A DNA stretch of 64,000 nucleotides, from assembly GCA_009760885.1 (NCBI GenBank), contig CM019701.1, positions 37,995,197 through 38,059,196 of the forward strand, read 5' to 3'. Below the pieces are notes generated by a model. That model worked only from the letters and a program-made list of their open reading frames with translations. It was not told the DNA's origin and ran no database searches. Every line of letters starts with the position of its first letter. Position 1 is the first letter of the stretch. A program made the translations under genes and the position numbers. Of this stretch, positions 11,763 through 22,248 are shown piece by piece. Source of the DNA: Achatina immaculata (Eukaryota; Mollusca; Gastropoda; Stylommatophora; Achatinidae).

Positions 11763-12624
11763 AAAATTGTGTATAGTTGTATACTTGTACACTATTTATC
11801 GTGTGTTGATTTTCAGAAGGGTGATTCAGAAATTGTGGTTGGTGTTTCCATGGCCTGTAATTTTCAAACTGGAAACAACAAATTAAAACTGCTAAAAATA
11901 GACTTATTTAATCAAGGAGGCAGATTTTGACTTGTACAAAGGATGAATCAAACTTTACAGACTTGTTTGAATGTTTAAATATAAAAAGTCTGTTTTTGAG
12001 CATTCTTCATTCTGTAAGAGATGTTCCATGTTCATGTGTCTGCATAGGACATTTTGTAATCGTAGCATATGCACAACCAAGAGAACATTGATAGCACTAA
12101 CAGTTTTTTTGTTTCATTAATTGATTTTCCTTGATTACAAAATCTGCTGAAAGAAAGACCTACCTGAAACTGAAGCTGAATAAAAAATATGATATAAATA
12201 AATGACTTAAGCAGCATCAAATGAGGCATAAAGTGAGCAGACTTGATTGTTATGTATGGCACCATGACAGAGCATAAAAATTTCAGGCTGACATTTATGT
12301 CTTGCTTGGGGAGATGGGCTTCTCTGGGCTAAATTCTGCCCTAAAACCACAACTTCCCCAGCAAGCTGGTGGTGGATCTCTTTACCACTTATAAAAAACA
12401 CAGGAAGAATAAATAAACTGATATACACAGAAAATTACTCGGAAATGTTAAACTTCAAAGCGATTCTTAAAGTATGTACTATCAACATATGTGGCATAAA
12501 TGATGAAAAGGGGGAATTAGTAGAGGGAATGAAAAAGGAGAAACATAAAGAACATGGGAGTTGCAGACATGAAACCCAGAGGTAAAGGATGTAAACAAAT
12601 ACGTCAGAATTATGTATTCCTATA
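11763..12624. other. Intron, nothing recognised
   Basis: AT-rich. Open frames here are short, and no motif or repeat was identified. Confidence 0.35.
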
Positions 12625-12951
12625 GTGTATACGGGATACCATCTAAAATTGTCAGCATCATTAAGGATCTCTACAACGTATATGTGTGTGCAGTCAACAC
12701 AGAAAAAGGAATTAGCGAATGGTTACAGACTGAAATAGGCATGAAACAAGGATGTATACTATCTCCCTTGTTTTTGGGATTGCAATAGACTTCATAATGA
12801 AAAAATGCTGCACAGGTAACACAGATACTGCCTGGGTACATGGGACCCAACTAGAAGATCTTGATTTTGCAGATGACACAACTCTTATCAGTGACAATGT
12901 GAATGTGATGCAGGAAGAAACAGATACCCTGTCTTCACTGGCTAGCAAAAT

Positions 12952-14329
12952 CATCATCATCATCATCAGGTGCCGTGCCGACTGGCATTGGCTATTATGC
13001 TTCTCCAGAGTACCCGATCCTTCATGCAGGCCATCAGTTCCGTTGGTGATCTCCTCTCACACCATCCCGTCAGACTGTCCAGTATCATTTCTCTTGGTCT
13101 TCCTCTTGATCTTCTTCCTTCTATTTTTCCTGTTTTTATAATATTTTCAATACCTCCTCTTCTCATTGCATGTCCTATGAAAGTACGCTGTCTCTCTCTT
13201 ATCTTTTTGACAAGATCTTTTGTCTCTCCAGCTCTTCTCATACATTCTTCATTAGTTATTTTTGCTGTCCAGGGGATTCACAACATTCTTCTAATAAACC
13301 CCATTTCTGCTGCTTCCAATGATTTTTGTGCAGACTTGCCTATTGTCCATGATTCACTTCCATATAACAAGATAGGTTCAATATAGCATTTTAGGACTTG
13401 TTTTCTAACATTCATTGATGAGGATGTGTTAGCTAATATGTTTATCATTCTCTGAAGTGCAGTCTTTGCTTGGCCTATTCTGTTCCTAATCTCTGTTCTG
13501 CATTTCCCATCTGAAGTTATTACTGCTCCAAGGTATTTGAATTTCTGCACTTGCTGTAGAATAGTTCTGTTTAATTTTATACTGCATGCTGGTGGATTCT
13601 TTTTCTTAGATATAACCGTAGTCTCTGTCTTTTTTGATGTTCAAAGTAAGGCCTTTCTGTTCACTTTCTTTGGCGACTTTGTGTTAATTCTGGTCTTTCT
13701 CCTCCATATAGCTCACCGATATACTCTGTCCACCTGTCCACAATGTATTCTTTTCCTATTAACATTTTACCTTCTTTCGATTTCAGGCATCCTGTGGTAT
13801 ATTTTGTTTTCCTGCCTGTGAGTTCATTAATTCATTTGTGCATGTTTTTGCTGTCTTTATTATGAGAGTCCTCTGTCTGTCTACACTGTTCATTTAACCA
13901 CACATCTTTTGCTTCTCTGCATTTACGTCTTATTTCTTTATTTATCTTGCTATATTTTTCCTTGTTATTTTTACTCTTCCTCCTCTTGTCCATCAGTCCT
14001 AAGATGTCGTCTGTCATCCATTTATTTTTAGAGGCTTCTTTTTTTGGTGGTATTATCTCCTTAACAGTTTGGTGGATAGAATCTCTTAACATTGCCCACT
14101 GTTCATCTATACTATTTATCTTTGCTGTTGCACTGTATCTATTTGTTATAATAACTTTGTATTGTTCTCGCAGTTCTTGGTCATTTTTAAGGAGTTCTGT
14201 ATTCATTTTGATGTTTCTCACTTTTCTGCCAGCTTTCTTTAGCTTTATTCTAACTTTTCCACAGAGTGGATCATGGTCACTATTGCAGTCAGCTCCTGGC
14301 ATGGTTTTTGTTGTCAGTAATGCATTGCG
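12952..14329 (-). mobile_element. LINE family D, copy D1, nested in A2
   Basis: Minus-strand ORFs at 13832-14302 (end of the endonuclease with NSDHDPLCG, then a basic linker), 13278-13550 (KFKYLGAVITSDGKC, YGSESWTIGK) and 12966-13241 (GRRSRGRPRE). The RT core between them is largely deleted. The 3' end is a short GAT repeat. The 7-base duplication GCAAAAT at 12945-12951 and 14330-14336 marks both ends, within family A sequence. Confidence 0.85.
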
Positions 14330-14462
14330 GCAAAATAGGACTTGAAATTAACAAGGAAAAAACAAAAATAATGAAACTTCTCATTAATAAAGAAGGAAAA
14401 ATATATGTAGAAGCAACAGCTGTTGAAGCAGTACACCAGTTTGCATACCTCAGCAGCTACAT

Positions 14463-14709
14463 GTTGCTGTTTGGGTTTCTTGGTATATTTTCAGAAGATA
14501 GTTGATAATCTAGAGAAGACAGTCTTGGAAGGGTACACAATGGGAAAAAGAAAGAGAGGAAGACCAAGGTGAAGATGGGTGCAAGACATCGTTGATGATC
14601 TGCAAATGGATGCATCAGCAGCAGGCCATCTTGCTCACAGCCGAGAAACCTACAGGAGTGCTATTAGGGAGGCAAAGTTCTGCAAGAGACATGCAAATGA
14701 ATGAATGAA
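14463..14709 (+). mobile_element. LINE family B, 3' fragment B2, nested in A2
   Basis: A 247-base B 3' end: the KRKRGRP-coding region, a frame break, and the terminal AAGTTCTGCAAGAGACATGC ending in AATGA repeats. The duplication CAGCAGCTACAT flanks it (14451-14462 and 14710-14721), and family A sequence resumes exactly after the right copy. Confidence 0.9.
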
Positions 14710-15223
14710 CAGCAGCTACATAGACCAGAAAGGAAGTTAGAATTGCAAAAGCGGCATTGACCTTCAAGAATCTTGAGAAAATATGGCACTCAAAAGTTAA
14801 AAGCACAAAAATCAAGTTAAGATTATTCAGTTCAGATGTAATATCCACCCTCTTTTATGCATGCGAAAGCTAAAAAAATAGACAAGAATTCAGACTCTTT
14901 TGAAAACAGATGCTTAAGAAAAATACTCGATATTAATTGGAACAAATTCAAGAACATTGCAGAGATAAGGCAGATGAGTGAGCAACAACCTGTCTCAAGG
15001 GTGATCAGAAAAAGGAGATGGACATATATCAGTCACATGATGAGAAGAAACAGAGAATCCCAAAACAAACTATAAGGTGGAACATAACAGGTCGAAGAAA
15101 AAGAGATCAGCCACGCGAAACTCTAAAGAGGGCATTGTTAAGAAAGGCCAAATTAGTAGACATAAAATCCATTGATGAGGTTGAAAAGCTTGTCAAAAAC
15201 AGGGAAAACTTGGCAAACTACCA

Positions 15224-15892
15224 TTTTTCCCGTGCAATTAAATGTCACATAGGGCTCGCATAGTTGTTTGCCAAGTTTTCCTGTTTTCTACAAGTTTTTC
15301 AACTTCACCAAGGGATATTATGCCCACTAAACTAGCTTCTCTTAACAATGTTTCACGTGGTCAACCTCTTTTTCTTCAGCCTATTGTGCTCCACCTGATA
15401 GCTTGTTTTGGTATTCTCTGATTGTTTCTTCTCATCACATGGCCTTCATATGTCTATCCTCTTTTCCTGATCACCCATGAGACAGGTTGTTGTTTGCTCA
15501 TTTGTTTTATCTCTGTGTTGTTTCTTAAATTCACTTCACTTTATATCAGGTATTTTCCTGAGGCATTTGGTTTCAAAAGAGTCTAAAATTTCTTGTCTAT
15601 TTCTTTAGTTGATTTCCAGCTTTCGCATGCATAAATTAGGGTGGATATCACATTTGAATTGAATAATCTTAAATTGCTTTTTTGTGCTTATAACTTTTGA
15701 ATTCCATACGTTCTCAAGGTTTTTGAAGAACAATGCTGCTTTTGCAATTCTAATTTCCTTCCTGGTGTCAACAACCTGGTCTATGCCAGGGTATGCAAAT
15801 TGGCTTACTTTATCAACAGCTTTTCCTTCTACGTATATTTTTTCTTCTTGATTAATGAGAAATTTCATAATTTTTGTTTTGTTAATTTCAAG
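15224..15892 (-). mobile_element. LINE family A, copy A3, tail-to-tail with A2
   Basis: Minus-orientation A sequence from its 3' terminus (GCACGGGAAAA on the minus strand, 15224) to the region just after the RT active site (15892). It includes the QFAYPG and KTKIMK-type segments with frame breaks. It abuts the truncated 3' end of A2, giving a palindrome of two LINE tails with a junction near 15223. Confidence 0.75.
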
Positions 15893-16187
15893 ACCTGAAA
15901 TTTCCTCACCATATTATAAATATAAAAATAAATTCTAGCGAACTCAACAGTCCACTGAAAGAACACCAGGGACGGATGTGAGAAAGTATTGTCAGCCACA
16001 TGCAACATATTCAGCAATGGTGGGGCAGGTCTTTAAGGTTTATGACAGAACTGAACTGAGAGCAATTACTGAGGGTGTTAAGAAAGAATTACTATGCCAC
16101 GATATCAATATTGGTGTGTAATCTTTTCATATTTTTATCTGCTGTGTTGTTTGTTTTTATGTTATCCTGGAAAAAGGCTTTTGCTGA
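15893..16187. other. Intron between A3 and the foldback
   Basis: AT-rich intron with no recognised element. Confidence 0.35.
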
Positions 16188-16257
16188 AATATTGGGTTAT
16201 TGTATGTTCTTTAATCCTCTTTACAGAGGATTAAAGAACATACAATAACCCAATATT
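16188..16257. repeat. Perfect 33-bp inverted repeat with 4-base loop
   Basis: Arms 16188-16220 and 16225-16257 are exact reverse complements around the loop TTAC. The outer part of the left arm is target DNA and the inner part is LINE B sequence, so the hairpin spans the 5' junction of B3. Confidence 0.95.
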
Positions 16258-16515
16258 AAAGAGGATTAAAGAGAGAAAACTTAAATATTTTGGACACATT
16301 AAACGTCATGATAATTTAGAGAAGACCGTATTGGAAGGATACATAATGGGAAAAAGAAAAAGAGGAAGACCGAAACGAAGATGGCTGCAAGACATCGTTG
16401 ATGATCTAGAAATGGATGCAGCAGCAGCAGGCCATCTTGCTCACAACCGTGAGGCCTACAGGAGTGCTGTTTGGGAGGCAAAGTTCCGCAAGGGACAAGC
16501 AAAGGAATGAATGAA
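16214..16515 (+). mobile_element. LINE family B, 3' fragment B3 with rearranged 5' end
   Basis: The target duplication TGTATGTTCTTTA occurs at 16201-16213 and 16516-16528. The insert opens with a short inverted piece of LINE B (GTAAAGAGGAT on the minus strand), then an inverted copy of the flanking target, then normal B sequence from AAAGAGGATTAAAGAGAG to the GAATGAATGA tail. It sits 185 bases before the large PARP4-like exon. Confidence 0.85.
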
Positions 16516-16700
16516 TGTATGTTCTTTATTTATACGTGCTTGTCTTACTTTCTACCATTCTTATTTCTGCCCACTTTCCTCACCCTTTCTGTTTTTTTTT
16601 GTAAAACTGAACCATATGCCTCTGTCTACCTTTTTTTGTTTTTAACTAAAGCCAGTTTTAGTGCAGTTATCATTTCTCTCTCTCTTTTTTTTTTTAACAG

Positions 16701-18280
16701 ATACCACAACAGCTTTTCGCATAAAGCATAAACAGTTTAAAGTTCCTAAGTACAGCCCAACTTCTCCCTCATACCTGCCTGCTCAAGGATCTGAGCATAA
16801 AAGATCATCTGATCATAGCAATGAGCTTGACTTCGCCATCTGTGAACCAATAGGTATGTCGCTTTCTGGTTTCAGAAGCCAAGCATCACAAGAACCATCA
16901 TCTGTCAGATTTATGGAAGCACCACCACCACAACAACCCTCTGTCAGCTTTGGGGAAGCACCTCTACTACCACAACCTTCTCTCAGCCTTTGGGATGCAC
17001 CATTTGTCAGCTTTGAGGGAGCACCACCAGGGTCATCTGTCAGCTTTGGGGAGGCACCACCAGAGTCATCTGTCAGCTTTGGGGAGGCACCACCAGGGTC
17101 ATCTGTCAGCTTTGAGGGAGCACCACCAGGGTCCTCTGTCATCTTAGCAGCAGCAGCACCACTAACCCTAAACTCCCAAGTCGAAACTAGGAAATCACTA
17201 CGAAAGCACTGCTTCGCATCTTATGCCAAACCACCACAAATGTGCTCAATTGGAGCACCACCACTATTACCCTCTGCCAAATTTGGGAGAGCACCACCAC
17301 CACCACCACCTTCAGCCAAATTTGGGAGAGCACCATCAACACCACTACCCTCTGCCAAATTTAGGGGAGCACCACCACCACTGCCCTCTGCCACATTTGG
17401 GGGAGCACCACCACCACTGCCCACTGCCACATTTGGGGGAACACCACCACCACTGCCCACTGCCACATTTGGGAGAGCACCACCACCACTGCTCTCTGCC
17501 ACATTTGGGGAAGCACCACCACTACTGCCCTCTGCCACATTTGGGGAAGCACCACCACCACTACCCTCTGCCATATTTGGGGGAGCACCACCACCACTAC
17601 CCTCTGCCACATTTGGGGGAGCACCACCACCACTGCCCTCTGCCACATTTGGGGGAGCACCACCACCACTGCCCTCTGCCACATTTGGGGGAGCACCACC
17701 ACCACTGCCCTCTGCCAACTTTGAGGAAACACTATCACTACTGCCACCCTCTGTCAGCTTTAAAAGAGCACAACTATCATCAACCCTTTTTGGTTTTGGA
17801 GCAGCAGCAGTACAAAAATCAGCGCAACAACAACAAGCAGTGGGTAATTCCCTTTTCAGCGCTACTGGATCAGCAACACCAACTGGTGTCCTTAGACAAA
17901 CAGCAGGTGCAACTTCTTCTGATTTGTTCGGAGAACTACAACGCTCTGGGCTGATGAAAGAAAAATCTCAAGATTTTGCAGTAGATTACTCTGCATCGTC
18001 TGCCAGTTTAGAAGTACAAGAGGACTCGGAGTTTTTAGGTAAAATTTCTGTCCCACCAGCGCTGCCTCAACAACATAGAATGGCAAGTTCATTCAGACAT
18101 CGCAGGCATTGCTGCATGCCTTCCGAGGCTCATTATCCTTCGCAAAAGAAATCTGAAAGGTATGAGGCAGATGAGTTAACCCTCTCACAGACCACCAGCT
18201 CCGGCATCACCTGTATAAGAGCAAGTGGAAGACACTTGGCAATGCCGAACATTGACAAGCTGCTAGACTGTCAGACAGAG
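16701..18280 (+). CDS. PARP4: PARP4-like large exon with proline-rich FG repeats
   Basis: A 1580-base exon with a long polypyrimidine tract and AACAG acceptor, and donor GAG/GTAAAG. It enters in phase 1 (completing Asp with the preceding exon) and leaves in phase 0. The product begins with a Ser/Pro/Lys-rich segment (FKVPKYSPTSPSYLPA). It then has about 17 repeats of roughly 12 residues, such as PSATFGGAPPPL, with S/T/K-F-G cores. A Gln/Ser-rich segment with LFGFGAAA and a charged tail follow. PARP4 proteins carry a Pro-rich FG-containing region between the VWA domain and the vault-binding C terminus, which fits the position. The repeats are disordered in character and nucleoporin-like. The 36-bp DNA periodicity makes length variation likely. 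Open frames on the other strand and frames are repeat shadows. Confidence 0.75.
16896..17745 (+). repeat. Coding minisatellite, 36-bp units
   Basis: Within the exon above. Early units (16896-17140) are longer and diverged. The units from about 17360 to 17720 are nearly identical, each a 36-base unit including TTTGGGGGAGCACCACCACC. All changes keep the frame, as expected for an array expanding under coding constraint. Confidence 0.85.
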
Positions 18281-19013
18281 GTAAAGGCAACACATTTTAA
18301 ATTGTGTTATATTTGTTTCTTTTTCAGTCAAGCTGTTCTCATTTTGTTTTTGCTGAATGTCAGAGAGACCAAATGCTGGAATGTTACTGTACATGTTTTT
18401 TTTTTACAGATTTAATATGTGCAAACTAGCAGTTAGTTTACCTAACTTATGAGTAATTTGAAGAGTTTGTTGCAGTCTACAGTGGTACATATAATGTATT
18501 ATGGAGGAAAGTTCTTAAATATACAGTAATTATTATAAATCAGCATAATTTAGCTGCAAACATCAATATGGAAGAACAAAATATAATAATATGAAGCAGG
18601 AACAATTTGTGAAAAAGAATGGAAAAAGGATCAAAACTGACTTGGAGAAAAGCACCACCTGTGCTTTTGTGGGGAGGGGGGAAATTGATGATCACAGAAG
18701 CTGTCAGATTGTTTTTCTGTCTCTGTTATTAGAAAGTTCCTGTCCCTTAAAACAGAAAAGAAAAACTTGGACTGAAACACAACAGAGAAGACAGAACATA
18801 TGTTAATAAAATTTCTTACTTTGTTACAGTGTATCTTAATGTGATTTTTTTTTTCGGAACCTATACACAGTTGATTGTGACAAACTTGAAAGAGAACTTT
18901 GTCTAAAATTAACACACCATGAGAATGCAATGTTCGTGTTAGTAAAGAATATATTTGTTTCTGAGGTTTGCATCAGGAGCTCTTGTGAAATTCTGTATCC
19001 TCTTGATTTTCAG
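18281..19013. other. Intron
   Basis: No element recognised. It ends with the pyrimidine-rich acceptor CTTGATTTTCAG. Confidence 0.55.
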
Positions 19014-19113
19014 AAAGGTTCTTGGGGACTAAAGAGCAGTCTTGATGAACTCCTTGGTATTGACAGCAAAGAATGTTTGAGAATTCTCATGTCTAATGGA
19101 CTTGGCTCTCTTG
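19014..19113 (+). CDS. PARP4: PARP4-like exon, start of vault-binding C-terminal region
   Basis: A 100-base exon, phase 0 in and phase 1 out, with acceptor TTTTCAG and strong donor G/GTAAGT. It encodes KGSWGLKSSLDELLGIDSKE followed by CLRILMSNGLGSLG. Together with the end of the previous exon (CQTE) this follows the known pattern of the C terminus of PARP4 and the related VWA5A proteins: a GxW motif, a hydrophobic helix and a G-x-SLG turn. In PARP4 this region binds major vault protein and targets the enzyme to vaults. Confidence 0.75.
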
Positions 19114-19154
19114 GTAAGTCACTGTTAATTATTTGACATGGTGGTCTGTTAAAT

Positions 19155-21177
19155 ATGGAAGAGAACTGTGTTTATACCACTGCCAAAAAATGGTAACCTG
19201 AAATTATGCACAAACTACAGAACTGTTGCCCTGATTAGTCATGCCTGTTAAAAATCATAATGGGTAGACTTCAAAAGAAAATAGAAGAAGAAGTCAATAT
19301 GGTCCAAGCTGGTTTCAGGCAAGGAAGAGGATCAAGAGATCATATATTCAATATAAGATTAATAATAGAGAAATGCAGAGAGTTTAATGTGAATCTGTAT
19401 TTGGCCTTTACAGACTACTCAAAGGCATTTGATTGTGTACAACACCAGAAACTTTGGGAAATAATGGAAAAAATAGGATTTCCAACACATTTGATACAAT
19501 TAACGTCGCTGCTGTATCTAGACCAACAAGCAGCAGTAAGAATAAATGGTGAAACAACAACTTGGTTTGACATAAAACAAGGGGTCCGTCAGGGGTGCGT
19601 ATTATCACCTTACTTATTTAACTTGTATACTGAAAATCAATCAAAATGGAAAAATACACATAGAAGGGACAGACATTGAAGAAGTCAATCAATTTGCATA
19701 CCTTGGCAGCCACATAGACCAGGATGGTGACACTAGAAAGTAAGTTAGGATAAGAATTGCAAAAGCAGCATCAATCTTCAAGAATCTTGAGAACACATGG
19801 AATTCAAAAGTTATAAGCACAAAAACCAAGTTAAGACTATTCATTTCAAATGTAATATACACCCTCATTTATGCATGCGAAAGCTGGAAAACAACTAAAG
19901 AAATAGACAAGAAATTAGACTCTTTTAAAAACAAATGCCTCAGGAAAATACTCTGCATCAAGTGGAATGAATTCAAGAACAATGCAGAGATAAGACAGAT
20001 GACTGAACGACAACCAGTCTCATGGGTGATCGGGAAAAAGAGATGGACATATGTTGGTCACTTGATGAGAAGAAATGATCAGAGAATCCCAAAACAAGCT
20101 ATCAAGTGGAACGCAACAGGCTGAAGAAAAAGAGGCAGATCGCGTGAAACTCTGAAGAGGACGTTATTAAGAGAGGCCAAATTAACAGGCATAAATCTTT
20201 AGATGAGGTTGAAAGACTCGCCGAAGACAGGAAAAATTGGCGAACTACTTTGCGAGCCTTATGTGACGTTTAACGGCACGGGAACGATATAAGATAAGAT
20301 ATATAAGATATAAGATACTGAAAATATAGTGAAGAATGTTAGAGAAGTTGTAGACAAAGAATATTACGATGCCATAACAAGTGGAGGTTATGAAATACCA
20401 GAGATTAGATATGCTGATGACACTGTATTACTGTCCACAACACAGGAAGGAATGGAAAAACTAATTATGTCAGTCCGTAAGAATAGCAAAGAGCAAAACT
20501 TCTATCTTAATGCAAAGAAAACTAAATTGATGACAACTGACAAAACAAACAAGGCAGCTGAAATATGTATCAATGAGGAAAAACTGGAAGAAGTGGAGAG
20601 CTTTGAGTATCTTGGATCACTACTAACTAATAATGGAGATACAATGAGGGAAATTAAAAAGAGGACATCTATTGCTCTTCAGAAAGTAAAACAACTAAAA
20701 AATCTGTGGAGAGGAGCAGACAGAACCACAAAAATAAGATTTTTAAGGGCATGCATCTTTTTCATCGCAACATATGCCTATGAGACTTGGACACTTAACA
20801 AAACAGCTGAGAAACTCATAAATGCTACAGAAGAGTTCTTCAAATATCATGGACACAAAAAAGAACAAATATATCCATACTACAAGAACTTAATATTGAA
20901 GAAGGCTGGCTAGTAAAGAGGATTAAAGACTTAAATACTTAAATATTTTGGACACATTAAATGTCATGATAATCTAGAGAAGACCATCTTGGAAGGGTAC
21001 ATAATGGGAAAAAGAAAGAGAGGAAGATCAAGGTGAAGATTGCTGCAAGACATCGTTGATGATCTACAGATGGATGCATCAGCAGCAGAGCATCTTGCTC
21101 ACAACCAAGAGGCCTACAGGAGTGCTGTTTGGGACGCAAAGTTCTGCAAGGGACATGCAAATGAATGAATGAACGAA
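19155..21177 (+). mobile_element. LINE family B, copy B1, in a PARP4-like intron
   Basis: The longest B copy, 5'-truncated, flanked by the duplication TGGTCTGTTAAAT (19142-19154 and 21178-21190). Part one (19155-19637) encodes RT: VQAGFRQGRGSRDHI, YSKAFDCVQHQKLW, KQGVRQGCVLSPYLF. Part two (20315-21177) encodes RYADDTVLLS with the YADD active site, KKTKLMTTDKTNKAAE, FEYLGSLLTN, TLNKTAEK, then broken C-terminal sequence and the ATGAATGA tail. Element A4 splits it. If A4 is ignored the RT frame continues across the junction. Confidence 0.9.
19638..20314 (+). mobile_element. LINE family A, 3' fragment A4, nested in B1
   Basis: A 677-base A 3' end: GKIHIEGTDIEEVNQFAYLG, NKCLRKIL, WTYVGHLMRRND, with stops. 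Its terminus CGGCACGGGAACGATATAAG runs into TAAGATA-type repeats. The duplication ATACTGAAAAT flanks it (19627-19637 and 20315-20325) inside the B1 reading frame. Confidence 0.95.
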
Positions 21178-21289
21178 TGGTCTGTTAAATGAAGGACATT
21201 GAAAAGCTCCTGTTGGTTTTCTTGTTATGCCACTATTTATAAAATATTTCACCATTTATCACTTATTTACCCGACACTAGCATAGCAAG

Positions 21290-21535
21290 ATAGGCACTGA
21301 CATGGAATCCTCAAGGAAAAAGAAAATGAGGAAGACCTAGACTTACTTGGAGAAGAGAAATTATGACAGTGCTCAGAGACAAGGGATACATATGGAAGGA
21401 AGCAGAGAATAATTCCAAGAACAGGGATGACTGGAGAGCCTTTATACGTGGCCTATGCTCTCAAGGGAGTGAAAGGCAATGATAATGATGATGATGGTGA
21501 TGATGATGATGATCATCATCATCATCATCTACTGA
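21290..21535 (+). mobile_element. LINE family F, 3' fragment F1
   Basis: GGAAGACCTAGACTTACTTG, then a segment coding like KDKGYTWKEAEN...RDDWRAFIRGLCSQG with breaks, followed by GATGAT repeats. It is very similar to F3 (62148-62470) and, in reverse, F2 (60424-60590). Only the extreme C terminus of the RT protein is present. Confidence 0.75.
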
Positions 21536-21932
21536 TGAACAGTATTGAAAATAAATTTCCAAAATAACTAGCAAACACAAGTATATTATATCAGTCTGTC
21601 AAGGTTAGAAAGCCAAAATTTAACATGTTCAGTAATTTGGGTCAAGGCTTGGAGCATGCTTTCACATTATTACCACTGTGTGCTGTGCTGGATAGCACTG
21701 GCACTCATACTTATCTATCTTGAGCAATCTTGAGCAGTCCTCGATGCTTCCAATCAATTCAGATGCATTTTTTTTTCCATACTATTTCATCACTCTGCTG
21801 AGATATTTTTATATTGGCCTTCCTTTCTTCCTTTTTCCCTTGAATTTTTCCAGTCATATTTGCACAGGGCTGTGATTAATTCTGTTATGGAGAATGATAA
21901 AACAAAAAAAAAATTTTTTTTTATTGTTTCAG

Positions 21933-22248
21933 GGAAAACTGCAACTGAAGATATCAAACAGCTAGTGGCCACAGTTCTGGTTCTGTTTTCTATAATGGAA
22001 TTGTTAATACCAGAGTTTTTCCCATTGGTGGGCCATCTTCTAAAGAATTGCCTGAGTCTGTAATAAAATTTGAAATACTTGATCGTACACAGCTTCAGTT
22101 GGCTGAATCAGTCATCAGTGCCATAAAGCTTGCATCGAAGTTTTGTGTCCAGATGGAGAAAAAGTATCCCCTTATCTTTTCAACACTTGAGCTCGGTGCC
22201 AACTGGATTAATGTAGCTTCTGCTTTCTTGCAGCCTCAACATGGCTGA
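21933..22248 (+). CDS. PARP4: PARP4-like terminal exon with apparent frameshift
   Basis: Acceptor TTGTTTCAG before 21933 in phase 1, completing a Gly codon with the previous exon; stop TGA at 22246-22248. The first part reads KTATEDIKQLVATVLVLF. The second part, in another frame, reads ESVISAIKLASKFCVQMEKK, then YPLIFSTLELGANWI to the end. Both halves resemble the end of PARP4, where a hydrophobic helix is followed by an AI..AS helix and a YP....LELG.W motif, but they are in different frames. The switch lies between about 21980 and 22050. Length arithmetic agrees: 314 coding bases after the split codon is one short of a multiple of three. It could be a real lesion, an assembly error, or a missed tiny splice. 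No clear poly(A) signal follows closely. Confidence 0.65.

Larger units (their letters stand above)
12625..15223 (+). mobile_element. LINE family A, copy A2, interrupted by two other LINEs
   Basis: The A2 parts are 12625-12951, 14337-14462 and 14722-15223. The first has RT sequence up to the FADD active-site block (12866-12877). The second continues with GLEINKEKTKIMK and QFAYL. The third has NRCLRKIL and the basic C-terminal end. Joining them reproduces the order seen in A1, so it is one element split by D1 (12952-14329) and B2 (14463-14709). It is 5'-truncated and its 3' end stops against A3. Confidence 0.8.

Noticed and set aside
17221..17954. His-rich and Gly-rich ORFs overlapping the FG exon
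   Set aside because: Shadow frames of the 36-bp coding repeat; the frame with phase-matched splice sites is the FG one.
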